Shown here piece by piece: positions 24,243 through 31,646 of a stretch of 64,000 nt of DNA. The notes beneath the pieces are model-generated. The model was not told the origin of the DNA. It searched no databases and saw nothing but the letters and a program-made list of their open reading frames with translations. The position numbers and the translations under genes are program-made. The DNA comes from DRYM01 sp964564025 (GTDB lineage Archaea > Thermoproteota > Thermoprotei_A > EX4484-217-1), in the NCBI GenBank assembly GCA_964564025.1, contig CAZLZO010000002.1, positions 62,001 through 126,000 on the forward strand, given 5' to 3'. Each line of letters starts with the position of its first letter. The first letter of the stretch is position 1.

Positions 24243-24848
24243 TCAACCACCCTTTTCTAACCATTTTCTTCTGATTACTGATTCTAACTTAAATATCTTC
24301 TTTTTAGACTCAAGAAGAAGAGCATTAGCCCATCTTACGAGTTTGTTTAAACTACGCTTTCTAATAACTATTTTTCCATTAACCTTCAAGGGAAATTCTA
24401 AATGCTCATTACCTTGAAGCTCGACATGAATGCCTTTTCTTGAAAAACTTATAATGCCGCTGTGTTTAAATCCGACATTTCTAGCTATCTTTAAAAGTTC
24501 CTGTGCTCTCTCGACATTTAAGCATGAGACATGTATTATTGGTGGCTGCATAATAAACCATAAGTTTTTATCTGAAGATTTCTCAATAGCTTTCTTAACG
24601 TCATCTATTTTTAAGAAATTATGAGATTTCAAATAAATTTTTATTGATTTTTTATCCCAAGGCCTTTTAGATGAAAAAATCATGATACGTCCAGCACAGC
24701 TACTTGTTGTAAACATGTCATTGAAGCTGTTTAGCAACTCTACTAGGCCTTCTAGCTCCTTATCAAAATATCCTGTCTTCTTATCACTTTCGAGACGTCT
24801 CATGAATGCATTTTTTCTATTACACCATGTTTTCTCATCAACTACCAT
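24243..24848 (-). CDS. taw3: tRNA-Phe wyosine methyltransferase Taw3 (TYW3 homologue)
   Basis: A 201-residue enzyme methylating the wyosine base at G37 of tRNA-Phe. Family signatures are FTTSSCAGRIMIF, WFIMQPPIIHVSC and GFKHSGIISF. It is adjacent to and probably cotranscribed with the PhoH-KH gene. Together with the Trm5/Taw2-type gene at 22229, it marks a small tRNA-G37 hypermodification cluster. The ribosome-binding segment GAGG lies inside a 5-bp hairpin (24848-24864) that ends at the start codon. Confidence 0.9.
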   Translation of the reverse strand: MVVDEKTWCNRKNAFMRRLESDKKTGYFDKELEGLVELLNSFNDMFTTSSCAGRIMIFSSKRPWDKKSIKIYLKSHNFLKIDDVKKAIEKSSDKNLWFIMQPPIIHVSCLNVERAQELLKIARNVGFKHSGIISFSRKGIHVELQGNEHLEFPLKVNGKIVIRKRSLNKLVRWANALLLESKKKIFKLESVIRRKWLEKGG

Positions 24849-24875
24849 AGAGCTTCAGCCTCTACAAGATTTTGT

Positions 24876-26000
24876 TTACTTTTCGTGATTTCTAATTACT
24901 TTTAATCCCCTGTAAGCTATCATGTATGCACTTGCCATGTGTCTATCTAACCCTTTCTCCCTCATTATTTGTTCATGGGTTACGCTATTGGTTGTTCCTC
25001 TTGGATTGACTAGCACTACTATGAATCCTAGTTTTAATGCTTTGATGACTCCATGAATGAGTATTTGCTTCTTTGGAAACTTGGCTATCTTACGATTAAC
25101 ATAGTGGTTCTTCGTGAATCTCTTACACCTTATCCTTGTTAAATCCTCGAATACTACGTAATCCGCACCTATCCTCCTACACCATTCCAATGCACTAGAT
25201 AGTGCGTTAAGTCTTATCCACTCGGCTTTTCCTTTAGGAAAACCATGAGATACTGTTTCACAATACCAAAAGGTCTCCACGGCAACTATGTTTCCATCGT
25301 TATCTATGACGACTACGTTAAGTCTGTCACTATTCACGTCAAAACCGGCAATTAATCCATAGCCTCTAGGCTTAGATGTTGAGAAATACTTGAGGTACAG
25401 CCATAGCGGTATCTGTATGTGGATTCTAGGATGTTCTCTGAAGCTTACTACCACTCCATATCCCTCTTCCCTCCTACCAGCTAATTCTATCAGCTCCCTT
25501 AGCAATGGAACATATCTTTCTCCAAAGAATGCTCTAGCCTTAATCCATGAGCCATCCCAAGGATATTTAATTAGAACTTCGAAGTAAGTATCCCTTGGTA
25601 TGAGCTTGATGTTTCTATTGCCTTTATCCCATTTATTACCTCTACTCGCAATCCAGAACCTATGTATATCAGCTAATATTCTATTTTTGCCAAGGTATTC
25701 TTCAAAGAATCTAATGTTTTCCGTGATTGCTTTCGCATTCTTGTAAGCTGTTTCAAGGTATACATAGTTCGGTAGGATATTGTAGAGTAGTTTAGTAGCT
25801 TCCTTATGACTATGCCCTCCCCATATCAAATTTAATAATTTCCTAACAGCAGATGCGTAAGCCCTCGCTAGCTTAACGAGCTTCATGTGGTCTAGCGGGT
25901 CATCTACTACTAGCTTTCCGTTTATGGTTACGAATTTAAAGTCTTCTAGCGTCCTCGGGTTATCCGCTATTATTCTACCAGCTATCTGGTACAATGACAT
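24876..26000 (-). CDS. TnpB-related (IS605 OrfB-like) RuvC nuclease without zinc finger
   Basis: A 374-residue RuvC-fold protein related to the TnpB family of RNA-guided nucleases. The three catalytic acidic positions appear intact: D221 in GFDVNSDR, E285 in VFEDLTR and D352 in GLDRHMASAY. The CxxC...CxxC zinc finger that normally separates RuvC-II from RuvC-III is replaced by GTTNSVTHEQIMREKG. The protein is thus from the TnpB-related group common in Thermoproteota rather than a standard transposon TnpB. No TnpA partner and no transposon ends were found. Base composition is visibly more G+C-rich than the flanks, suggesting transfer. The 5' end overlaps the AbrB-like gene by 26 bp. Confidence 0.78.
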   Translation of the reverse strand: MSLYQIAGRIIADNPRTLEDFKFVTINGKLVVDDPLDHMKLVKLARAYASAVRKLLNLIWGGHSHKEATKLLYNILPNYVYLETAYKNAKAITENIRFFEEYLGKNRILADIHRFWIASRGNKWDKGNRNIKLIPRDTYFEVLIKYPWDGSWIKARAFFGERYVPLLRELIELAGRREEGYGVVVSFREHPRIHIQIPLWLYLKYFSTSKPRGYGLIAGFDVNSDRLNVVVIDNDGNIVAVETFWYCETVSHGFPKGKAEWIRLNALSSALEWCRRIGADYVVFEDLTRIRCKRFTKNHYVNRKIAKFPKKQILIHGVIKALKLGFIVVLVNPRGTTNSVTHEQIMREKGLDRHMASAYMIAYRGLKVIRNHEK

Positions 26001-26136
26001 GTACTATAACCTCTCTCCCATGTAGACGCTTTATCTTCTCAACTACCTCCTTCGGTATTGATATCGAGTACCTTGGATTTCCATATTTATCGTAACCTGC
26101 ACTAATTACCCTAGACTTGAACACGTAGTGCTCCAC
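25975..26136 (-). CDS. AbrB/SpoVT-like small DNA-binding protein upstream of the TnpB-related gene
   Basis: A 53-residue protein whose core (SAGYDKYGNPRYSISIPKEV, then LHGREVIVHVIVP) matches the swapped-hairpin AbrB/MazE pattern. A longer open frame extends to 26283, but it would run through the promoter. The GTG at 26136 follows a minus-strand TATA element (TTTATAAG, about 26171-26178) at the spacing expected for a nearly leaderless transcript. It overlaps the TnpB-related gene, so the pair is translationally linked. It may autoregulate the pair or act with the nuclease; this is inference. Confidence 0.6.
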   Translation of the reverse strand: MEHYVFKSRVISAGYDKYGNPRYSISIPKEVVEKIKRLHGREVIVHVIVPDSW

Positions 26137-26165
26137 AATATAGCACCCATGCCAAAAGATAGTAG

Positions 26166-26203
26166 CAATAAAACTTATAAATGTTACTACCATTACATAT
26201 AAT
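26166..26203. promoter_or_regulatory. Divergent promoter between AbrB/TnpB-like operon and structured RNA
   Basis: The stretch AAACTTATAAATG (26171-26183) reads as a TATA box on both strands. On the minus strand it stands about 35 bp before the AbrB-like start at 26136. On the plus strand it stands about 27 bp before 26204, where the GC-rich RNA begins; a second AT-rich box, CATATAATT, lies at about 26196-26204. The spacing suits archaeal TBP/TFB promoters in both directions. Confidence 0.5.
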
Positions 26204-26432
26204 TGAGGGGTGGGTGGACGAACCGATGAGGAGACGGAGATAAGGATGAAACCCAGCCCCATGAACACCCTACCCTCGCTCAAGGGAGCCTAGGTGGAGC
26301 GATGCGGGAGGCTGAGGCGGTGAAGCCAGACTCCCAAAGAGCGGGGATAGGGTGAAGACAGGGGTGATGAGGGCGAGTAATTAAAAATAATTAAAAGTGA
26401 CTAGAAGCAATGATGAAGCCCGAACCCTTTCT
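26204..26432 (+). ncRNA. Large GC-rich structured RNA with kink-turn, divergent from the TnpB-related operon
   Basis: About 230 bp, strongly G+C-rich against an AT-rich background. Domain 1 pairs GGGG/CCCC (26207-26210 with 26257-26260) and GGGT/ACCC (26212-26215 with 26251-26254). Domain 2 is a 16-bp stem, 26266-26281 with 26339-26354 (one C-A mismatch, one G-U), enclosing GGGAG/CTCCC (26284-26288 with 26331-26335) and GGCT/AGCC (26310-26313 with 26324-26327). Domain 3 is a kink-turn: stem GGGT/ACCC (26362-26365 with 26424-26427), bulge GAT, tandem GA/GA (26369-26370 with 26422-26423), stem GGGC/GCCC (26371-26374 with 26418-26421). The kink-turn and TATA position select the plus strand. It is not recognisable as RNase P, SRP or rRNA. 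Repeated TGAAG/ACCC motifs resemble TnpB guide-RNA scaffolds as I remember them. Confidence 0.65.
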
Positions 26433-26500
26433 TAATATTTGAAATAATTAACTTTATAAGTCACTCTAATTTCTTACATAATTGGATCACAAACGCTTGG

Positions 26501-26851
26501 GTGTTGATAGCTTTGTCTGAACCTGGACAAATATCAATTGAAGATTTTTCCAAAATAGATTTAAGAGTTGGTTTAGTGAAACATGCTGAACGCATTCATG
26601 GAACTAAGCTTATAAGGCTAATAGTAGATCTTGGAGAACTTGGGGAAAGGCAAATAATAGCTGGTATAGGTGATGTATATACTCCTGAAAGCCTTGTTAA
26701 TAGAAGACTTATCGTTGTAGCTAATCTTAAACCTAAAGTTATTAGAGGTTACGTTAGCCAAGGTATGATATTGGCAGCAGGTTGTCCTAAAGGTAAGCCA
26801 AGAGTTCTAACAGTTGATAATGAACCAGAACCTGGCACCAAGGTATGCTAA
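26501..26851 (+). CDS. tRNA-binding EMAP/Trbp111-domain protein, MetRS beta subunit
   Basis: A 116-residue OB-fold protein (IDLRVGLVKHAERIHGTKLI, then RQIIAGIGDVY, VANLKPKVIRGYVSQGMILAA). This is the separate form of the C-terminal dimerisation and tRNA-binding domain of methionyl-tRNA synthetase, complementing the truncated MetG at 13184-14905. A TATA box lies near 26450-26459. The frame opens with GTG at 26501, but a TTG at 26513 is better placed behind GGGTG and would give MSEPGQISIED. Confidence 0.9.
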   Translation: MLIALSEPGQISIEDFSKIDLRVGLVKHAERIHGTKLIRLIVDLGELGERQIIAGIGDVYTPESLVNRRLIVVANLKPKVIRGYVSQGMILAAGCPKGKPRVLTVDNEPEPGTKVC

Positions 26852-27144
26852 GTTCTACTTTGAATAGTAGTTGCTGTTTCAATAATTTTTTCTCCAACAA
26901 CCACTTGGTCTACACTGTGTATTACAGCACCTACATTTCTGAGAACATCCTCTACTTCTCTATAATCGATATCCTCTCCTTCAATAGTTATTATTAAACC
27001 CATGGTTTCAACATCAACTTCATTTACTGTAACATTTACAGCGGAAACCCCTTTTACATTAGCTAATGCTTTGGCGACCTCTATAACTGATGGGTCCTTT
27101 AACGGTTTAAGTACGTCTAAAACCAAACGTCTTATTTTAGCCAT
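26848..27144 (-). CDS. DUF211 family protein
   Basis: A 98-residue protein with the DUF211 pattern (RRLVLDVLKPLKDPSVIEVA, then DYREVEDVLRNVGAVIHSVDQVV). These archaeal proteins adopt a ferredoxin-like fold and assemble into oligomers; their biochemical role is unknown. It overlaps the convergent MetRS-beta gene by 4 bp. Confidence 0.88.
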   Translation of the reverse strand: MAKIRRLVLDVLKPLKDPSVIEVAKALANVKGVSAVNVTVNEVDVETMGLIITIEGEDIDYREVEDVLRNVGAVIHSVDQVVVGEKIIETATTIQSRT

Positions 27145-27251
27145 ATCTTACTAAACCACCCATTCAACACTATTTTTATAAAAAATTAGCTTATAAGCAT
27201 TTAATAAAAATACCTATGTGAGAAACGCTTAAGATAGATGAAAAATTTAAA

Positions 27252-27731
27252 GTGATGCTCGTGAAGAAAATGGCGTTCACGAAAATGCTTGACGAATTAG
27301 ATAAGAAAATACTTAATGAGCTTATAGAGAATCCCAGAATAACCTATAGGGAATTAGCTAGGAGACTTGGAGTTTCTGTAGGTACAGTTCACCTAAGAGT
27401 AAGAAAACTGCAGACTAAAGGAATAATTAAAGGCTTTACTGTGCAAATAGATTATGGAAGAGTAGGATATGATGTAACAGCGCTTGTCTTAATAAAAGTT
27501 GATGGAAAGCACATAATTAATGTTGAAAGAGATGTCGCAAAGTACTCTAATGTATGTGCTGTATATGATGTTACAGGAGAGTTCGACGTGATTGTTGTTG
27601 CAAAGTTTAAGTCAATAAAAGAATTAAACGATTTCATAAAAAGCCTCCTGGCCAAACCATATGTTTTAAGCACAAATACAAGTATCGCTTTAAATGTTGT
27701 TAAAGAAGACTTCCGACTTAAAGTACCTTAA
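27252..27731 (+). CDS. Lrp/AsnC-family transcriptional regulator
   Basis: A 159-residue feast/famine regulator. It has an N-terminal winged helix (LDELDKKILNELIENPRITY, RRLGVSVGTVHLRVRKL) and a C-terminal RAM ligand-binding domain (VERDVAKYSNVCAVYDVTGE, FDVIVVAKF). The frame opens GTG-ATG at 27252; an ATG at 27270 (MAFTKMLDELD) is also possible. It would bind an amino acid or related small ligand. No adjacent biosynthetic target gene is obvious. Confidence 0.9.
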   Translation: MMLVKKMAFTKMLDELDKKILNELIENPRITYRELARRLGVSVGTVHLRVRKLQTKGIIKGFTVQIDYGRVGYDVTALVLIKVDGKHIINVERDVAKYSNVCAVYDVTGEFDVIVVAKFKSIKELNDFIKSLLAKPYVLSTNTSIALNVVKEDFRLKVP

Positions 27732-27790
27732 AATTAAAATACTTATACTGCATTTTAACTATGGAAAACTTGGATCATAGGGGGTTAAAG

Positions 27791-28036
27791 ATGAAGGGCG
27801 AGGAACCCCCTAAGGCTTTAGTAAAAACACCTAGATTAATAAGTCAAGGAAGATTGCCACCTAAGTGGAGAATTGGAAGAGGTTTTAGTATATTAGAGAT
27901 TAGGGAGGCAGGTTTAACGATAGATAAGGCAAGAAAGCTTGGTATATATGTTGATAAGCGTAGGAGGTCTAAACATGAAATTAATGTTAAAATACTTAAA
28001 GATTTTCTTAAGGAATTAGGGGAAATTAAAGCCTAA
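27791..28036 (+). CDS. rpl13e: Large-subunit ribosomal protein L13e
   Basis: An 81-residue ribosomal protein with the L13e signature WRIGRGFSILEIREAGLT followed by KARKLGIYVDKRRRSKHE. L13e is found in eukaryotes and in a subset of archaea including Thermoproteota, which helps place the organism. The ATG at 27791 is chosen because AGGGGG (27779-27784) lies 6 bp before it; an upstream in-frame ATG at 27761 lacks such a site. Confidence 0.9.
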   Translation: MKGEEPPKALVKTPRLISQGRLPPKWRIGRGFSILEIREAGLTIDKARKLGIYVDKRRRSKHEINVKILKDFLKELGEIKA

Positions 28037-28040
28037 TTTT

Positions 28041-28343
28041 TCAATTTTCCTTCAAGAAGAGTTTATTGCGGCAATCAACACACACATACTCTACAGTAGA
28101 TAATTGTATAAGGCAATCTTCACATAAACTTCTCCCGCATATTTTACAATACCCTATTGCATGGTATTTGTGGCATCTTTCGCAAAGAGTTATTTTACAT
28201 ACTGAACAAATATGGTTTACATCAACGTGTTTCATGCATACCTTTCTACCGCAAAGTTTACATGTTGATGTAGCTTCATTCTCTTCGCAAATTTCGCAAA
28301 GAACCATAGCGTTTTTACCGTTTAGCATTCTGAAGCTCCACAT
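28041..28343 (-). CDS. Cysteine-rich multi-zinc-finger protein (B-box-like)
   Basis: About 100 residues with 16 to 17 cysteines arranged as repeated CxxC units (CEIC, CKLC, CSVC, CERC, CKIC, CVDC) and interspersed histidines (KHVDVNH, CHKYH), compatible with several bound zinc ions in B-box/RING-like folds. The start may be the third Met (MVLCEICEENEATSTC), making 88 residues. It may be a protein- or RNA-binding adaptor; no precise function is known. It is convergent with L13e and divergent from the membrane protein gene at 28388. Confidence 0.7.
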   Translation of the reverse strand: MWSFRMLNGKNAMVLCEICEENEATSTCKLCGRKVCMKHVDVNHICSVCKITLCERCHKYHAIGYCKICGRSLCEDCLIQLSTVEYVCVDCRNKLFLKEN

Positions 28344-28387
28344 TTATATAGTGATATTCTATCCAAATTTACTAAGAGGAGGGAGAA

Positions 28388-28990
28388 GTGATAAATAAAG
28401 GCACGCTTTTCTTAAAAGCTGAGCTTGAAATTTGGAGTAAAGTACTGCCAATAGTTTTTATGGTAATATATGTTTTATCCATAGCATTTGGTTTTTCCAT
28501 ATCATTAACGAATCCCTCTTACGCAAGCTCAATAGTTGCTCCACTATATGAGGAGGTGAAGGAGTCTCCTATGACAAGATTATGTAGTGATCTTTATGAC
28601 GCTGTTAGAGGTGTTAGCCAAGGGAATCCGTTTTATCTTTTTAACATTGTTAGTTTATCACGTATTTCAACAACTATGATGTCAACCCTTATTCCACCAT
28701 ATGTTGCATACACGTATTTTGCTGAGGGTTTATTTCTTGGACTACTTGAAATGGAAAGTTATAATGTTGTTGCAATGTATATTCCGCTAATAATTGGAGA
28801 CATAATTTCTATATCCCTTCTTCAAGGAGGTATTTTTCAAATAATAATTTCCAGATTTAGAAATAAACCCGTGGGAGAATATACCTATATCATAGCTTTC
28901 GCTGGCTTAGTTGGAATAATTATTGTGAGCTATATTTCAACAATAGCTTCATGCATTATTGAGCCTTACTTTTTAGGAACTCCTTTATAA
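28388..28990 (+). CDS. Membrane protein of unknown function with four or more helices
   Basis: A 200-residue protein with hydrophobic helices at about 20-40, 100-120, 128-150 and 163-190. A hydrophilic extracytoplasmic loop (about 43-85) includes YEEVKESPMTRLCSDLYDAV. The layout is reminiscent of SpoIIM-like membrane proteins, but the match is weak. The GTG start at 28388 has GGAGGG about 7 bp upstream. Its 3' end overlaps the convergent flavoprotein gene by 35 bp. Confidence 0.65.
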   Translation: MINKGTLFLKAELEIWSKVLPIVFMVIYVLSIAFGFSISLTNPSYASSIVAPLYEEVKESPMTRLCSDLYDAVRGVSQGNPFYLFNIVSLSRISTTMMSTLIPPYVAYTYFAEGLFLGLLEMESYNVVAMYIPLIIGDIISISLLQGGIFQIIISRFRNKPVGEYTYIIAFAGLVGIIIVSYISTIASCIIEPYFLGTPL

Positions 28991-30122
28991 TTAAAGGAGA
29001 ACTTGTAAGAACTTTAAGTAAAATACTGCTGTTAGCTAGTAGAGATAATAAACTCACTTCGTGGAAATCGTAATCTTTAAAAAATATTTCATTTTGGTGT
29101 AAGACTTCTATAATCTTTGCTTTATCTCTTTCGCTTAATTTACGAATAATTTGTGAAATAATGTTCTGCATATAGAGCCTCTTACGAATCATCAATGTTT
29201 CTTTATAGTATAAGTTAAGGGCTTCTTCATTATTATGTGCTATTGCTAAAGCTTTAGCTAAGGCTTTAGAAAAAAGAACGTGTATAAAAAGTCCTCCTCC
29301 CGTAAGTGGTTTTACATGATATCCTGAGTCTCCCAAGAAAATCAATGAATTTACATGATCTGTTTTACTAGGAGGTTTTATGAGAATGCTTCCCCCAAAA
29401 GGTTTACTGCGACCTACAATTTCTGTAATAAGCTTCTTTTTCACGATATGTTTTTCAAATGAACGAAGCATTTTCAATGACACTTTATTTCCAGCAATAC
29501 CTATCCTAGCTTTATTTATTGAAAGAGGTATAAGCCATCCAAAGAATTCTTTCGTGTATTTGTCAGAGAATATTATCGTGAAATCATGGATGTACTCGGG
29601 TTTTGTTTTAACGTCCTCTTGAATACCGTATACTCTGTCCTTGTCTCTTTTTCCTAAAATTCTAGTTCTCAGTTTATGTGTAGAACCTTCGCTAATAACT
29701 ATGGTTTTTACTTCAATGCTCCTATTTTTCCTTAAAATAATTTTATTCTTCCATATATCAATAACGGGCTCTCTTAGCCTATAGGTTATTGAGTTCTCTA
29801 TTTTTTCAAAGATTTTTCTCTCATACTCAACACGGTTTATGACATAAGCTTTATTATTTAATTTAACATGTAAGCTTTTATTTGTCGAGAGAGTTGTTAC
29901 GTAAAATCCTCTAAAGCTGTTGATTGTTATGTCTCTGGTAAAAGGCCACATTAATCTAATAAAGGTTGAGCTAACTAGACCTGCACAGTGATTGTTTAGT
30001 CCAACGTATTTTTTTGCTTCAAACGCTATTACGTCCCTATTAAAGGACTCCTTCATAAGGAAATGTATGAGAGATAACCCTGCCGGCCCCAGGCCAATAA
30101 TTGCAACATCATATTTGTGCAT
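28956..30122 (-). CDS. FAD-dependent geranylgeranyl-reductase-family oxidoreductase
   Basis: A 388-residue flavoprotein with the N-terminal dinucleotide-binding motif VAIIGLGPAGLSLIHFL, a CAGLVSS segment and the second FAD motif SLIFLGDSGYHVKPLTGGGL. In archaea this family saturates isoprenoid chains of membrane ether lipids (digeranylgeranylglycerophospholipid reductase); other family members act on quinones or halogenated substrates. No lipid-synthesis gene is adjacent, so the substrate is open. It overlaps the convergent membrane-protein gene by 35 bp. Confidence 0.8.
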   Translation of the reverse strand: MHKYDVAIIGLGPAGLSLIHFLMKESFNRDVIAFEAKKYVGLNNHCAGLVSSTFIRLMWPFTRDITINSFRGFYVTTLSTNKSLHVKLNNKAYVINRVEYERKIFEKIENSITYRLREPVIDIWKNKIILRKNRSIEVKTIVISEGSTHKLRTRILGKRDKDRVYGIQEDVKTKPEYIHDFTIIFSDKYTKEFFGWLIPLSINKARIGIAGNKVSLKMLRSFEKHIVKKKLITEIVGRSKPFGGSILIKPPSKTDHVNSLIFLGDSGYHVKPLTGGGLFIHVLFSKALAKALAIAHNNEEALNLYYKETLMIRKRLYMQNIISQIIRKLSERDKAKIIEVLHQNEIFFKDYDFHEVSLLSLLANSSILLKVLTSSPLIIKEFLKSKAQ

Positions 30123-30169
30123 AGTTTAAAATATGGCACCTCATTAGTTGTTATCTCGGGGTATAATAT

Positions 30170-30616
30170 ATGGGATATGAGGGTTTTAAATTTAGAAGAC
30201 TCATAGATACTAACGCATGTTCTAAATTGATTAGAGAGAAAAAGAAACTCCTTATTTACGGAACATGTGTTAAAGACGAACATCCTGAAATATTGAGGAA
30301 ATACGTTGAGAGCAAAGTTCCGTTAGCTGTTTGTTTAGAATGGGAACATATGAACATGGTAGGATTCAAACTTGTTACAATGATTAAGACTTGTGAGCTT
30401 AAGGAAATAAGTGTACTTACAGTTGACGGTAGTCCTCACTGCGTTCAACTACACATGATGGTTGAGGAATGTAAGAAAATAATTCCCAATGTAAATGTTA
30501 AGCACTATGTCATATACAAGGGTAATGTTATTGAGGTTTCTGAAAGAGCAGTAAAGACAGCACGATATCTTTCAAAAGTCGAGAAGCTCCTTAGCCAGAG
30601 AATGGTTAGTCGATAA
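30170..30616 (+). CDS. Unknown archaeal protein with conserved cysteines
   Basis: A 148-residue protein. The core LAVCLEWEHMNMVGFKLVTM followed by LTVDGSPHCVQLHMMVEE looks strongly conserved and contains Cys and His residues that could bind a metal or an Fe-S cluster. Additional cysteines are in IYGTCV and KTCELKE. I do not recognise an assigned function. It is divergent from the flavoprotein gene and convergent with the SpeD-family gene. Confidence 0.65.
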   Translation: MGYEGFKFRRLIDTNACSKLIREKKKLLIYGTCVKDEHPEILRKYVESKVPLAVCLEWEHMNMVGFKLVTMIKTCELKEISVLTVDGSPHCVQLHMMVEECKKIIPNVNVKHYVIYKGNVIEVSERAVKTARYLSKVEKLLSQRMVSR

Positions 30617-30655
30617 AAAAGTGCTTGATCTCAAAAAGTTTTTGAACGCTAATCC

Positions 30656-31042
30656 CTATTCCAGATATGATCTGTCAGCATAATTCCTAATAACTTTCTT
30701 AGCTTTCAACATTTTAGCTATGTAATCAAATGCTTTTTCCGGGTCTGTGTGTAGACCGCATGAGTATACATCTACTGTTGCAAATCTATGCTCAGGCCAG
30801 GTATGAACAGCTATATGGCTTTCAAGAACTATTGCAAGAACACTTACACCTAACCCTATTTTCCATGATTTCACGTCGAGAAGGGTCATGTTACCTATTT
30901 TTACAGCATTAATAACTATTTCTCTAAGGAGCTCTTCATTCATAAGAACTTCTTCATCGCATCCGTATAGGTTACCGTAAACATGACGACCTACAACCTT
31001 CGGTTGTTGTTCTTGATACTCTAAAGTTACTAGCCCAGTCAT
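30656..31042 (-). CDS. SpeD-family pyruvoyl decarboxylase (S-adenosylmethionine or arginine decarboxylase proenzyme), copy 1
   Basis: A 128-residue proenzyme that self-cleaves between Glu74 and Ser75 of VLESHIAVHTWPE to give a pyruvoyl cofactor; His80 and Cys95 (VDVYSCG) are the expected catalytic residues. It acts in polyamine biosynthesis. Thermoproteota use two SpeD paralogues: one decarboxylates S-adenosylmethionine and the other has become an arginine decarboxylase. The second copy is at 42351-42770. Sequence inspection does not assign the two roles safely. A G-rich Shine-Dalgarno precedes the start, and a perfect palindrome lies 11 bp further upstream. Confidence 0.88.
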   Translation of the reverse strand: MTGLVTLEYQEQQPKVVGRHVYGNLYGCDEEVLMNEELLREIVINAVKIGNMTLLDVKSWKIGLGVSVLAIVLESHIAVHTWPEHRFATVDVYSCGLHTDPEKAFDYIAKMLKAKKVIRNYADRSYLE

Positions 31043-31053
31043 CGCCCCCTAAC

Positions 31054-31072
31054 ACCCCCTTTAAAAGGGGGT
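31054..31072. promoter_or_regulatory. Perfect palindrome upstream of the SpeD-family gene
   Basis: ACCCCCTTT and AAAGGGGGT are exact 9-bp inverted arms around one A. A further half-site (CCCCCCTT) occurs at 31097-31104. The palindrome lies between the divergent SpeD-family gene (start 31042, minus) and the dUTPase gene (start 31170, plus), near the expected transcription start of the former. It could be an operator, or a hairpin in the mRNA leader. Confidence 0.5.
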
Positions 31073-31169
31073 AAACATCATAAAATTTAAGCTTTACCCC
31101 CCTTAAAATTTTTGAAATGATAAAATATTTTTCCAGAACTTAAATTCAAGCATTCCTGAGTGATGAAAG

Positions 31170-31646
31170 ATGATAGTGCCTGGGCATATAGCTAAGAATT
31201 ACTTACAAGACATTATTGACGAAAACATGCAAGTTCAACCAGCTGGTATTGATTTAACAGTAAGGCATGTGTTTAAAATAGTGACTAAAGGTTACATAGG
31301 CTTTAAAGAAAGAAGAATGCCTAAGTATGAGGAAGTTCCTTTAAAGAATGGTGTATGGAAACTTAAAAAAGGAGCATACAAAGTAGTAATTAACGAAATC
31401 GTATACGTACCAGAAGATGCTGTTGCATTCTGTTTTCCGCGCTCAACACTTTTAAGGATGGGTGTAGATGTTAGATGTGCACTATGGGATCCCGGATACT
31501 ATGGTAGAAGCGAGGTTTTATTAATTGTACACGTCGATGAGGTGGTTATCGAAAAGAATGCAAGAATAGCACAATTAGTTTTTGTAAAAATGGCTTCCAA
31601 GCCTTTGAAAAAATATAGTGGTAAGTACAAGGGTGAAAATATATGA
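31170..31646 (+). CDS. dcd: dCTP deaminase / dUTPase family protein
   Basis: A 158-residue trimeric beta-barrel enzyme controlling dUTP. Motifs include VQPAGIDLTV, CFPRSTLLRMGVDV, ALWDPGYYGR and ARIAQLVFV, which belong to the Dcd/Dut superfamily. Whether it deaminates dCTP, hydrolyses dUTP or both cannot be read with certainty. It overlaps the next gene by 4 bp (ATGA), coupling it to a HhH DNA-glycosylase-like protein. Confidence 0.88.
   Translation: MIVPGHIAKNYLQDIIDENMQVQPAGIDLTVRHVFKIVTKGYIGFKERRMPKYEEVPLKNGVWKLKKGAYKVVINEIVYVPEDAVAFCFPRSTLLRMGVDVRCALWDPGYYGRSEVLLIVHVDEVVIEKNARIAQLVFVKMASKPLKKYSGKYKGENI

Noticed and set aside
24848..24876. Transposon right end or guide-RNA region after the TnpB-related gene
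   Set aside because: Only 27 bp separate its stop from the taw3 start, they are not GC-rich, and the single 5-bp hairpin there overlaps the taw3 start codon.
26137..26283. 5' extension of the AbrB-like gene to 26283
   Set aside because: It would run through the TATA box and into the GC-rich RNA, and its translation has no family similarity; the GTG at 26136 fits the promoter spacing.
26204..26432. RNase P RNA or SRP RNA
   Set aside because: I looked for the conserved P4 halves of RNase P (AGGAAA and AGAA-type segments) and the SRP helix-8 GGAAG/AGCAG motifs; neither is present.
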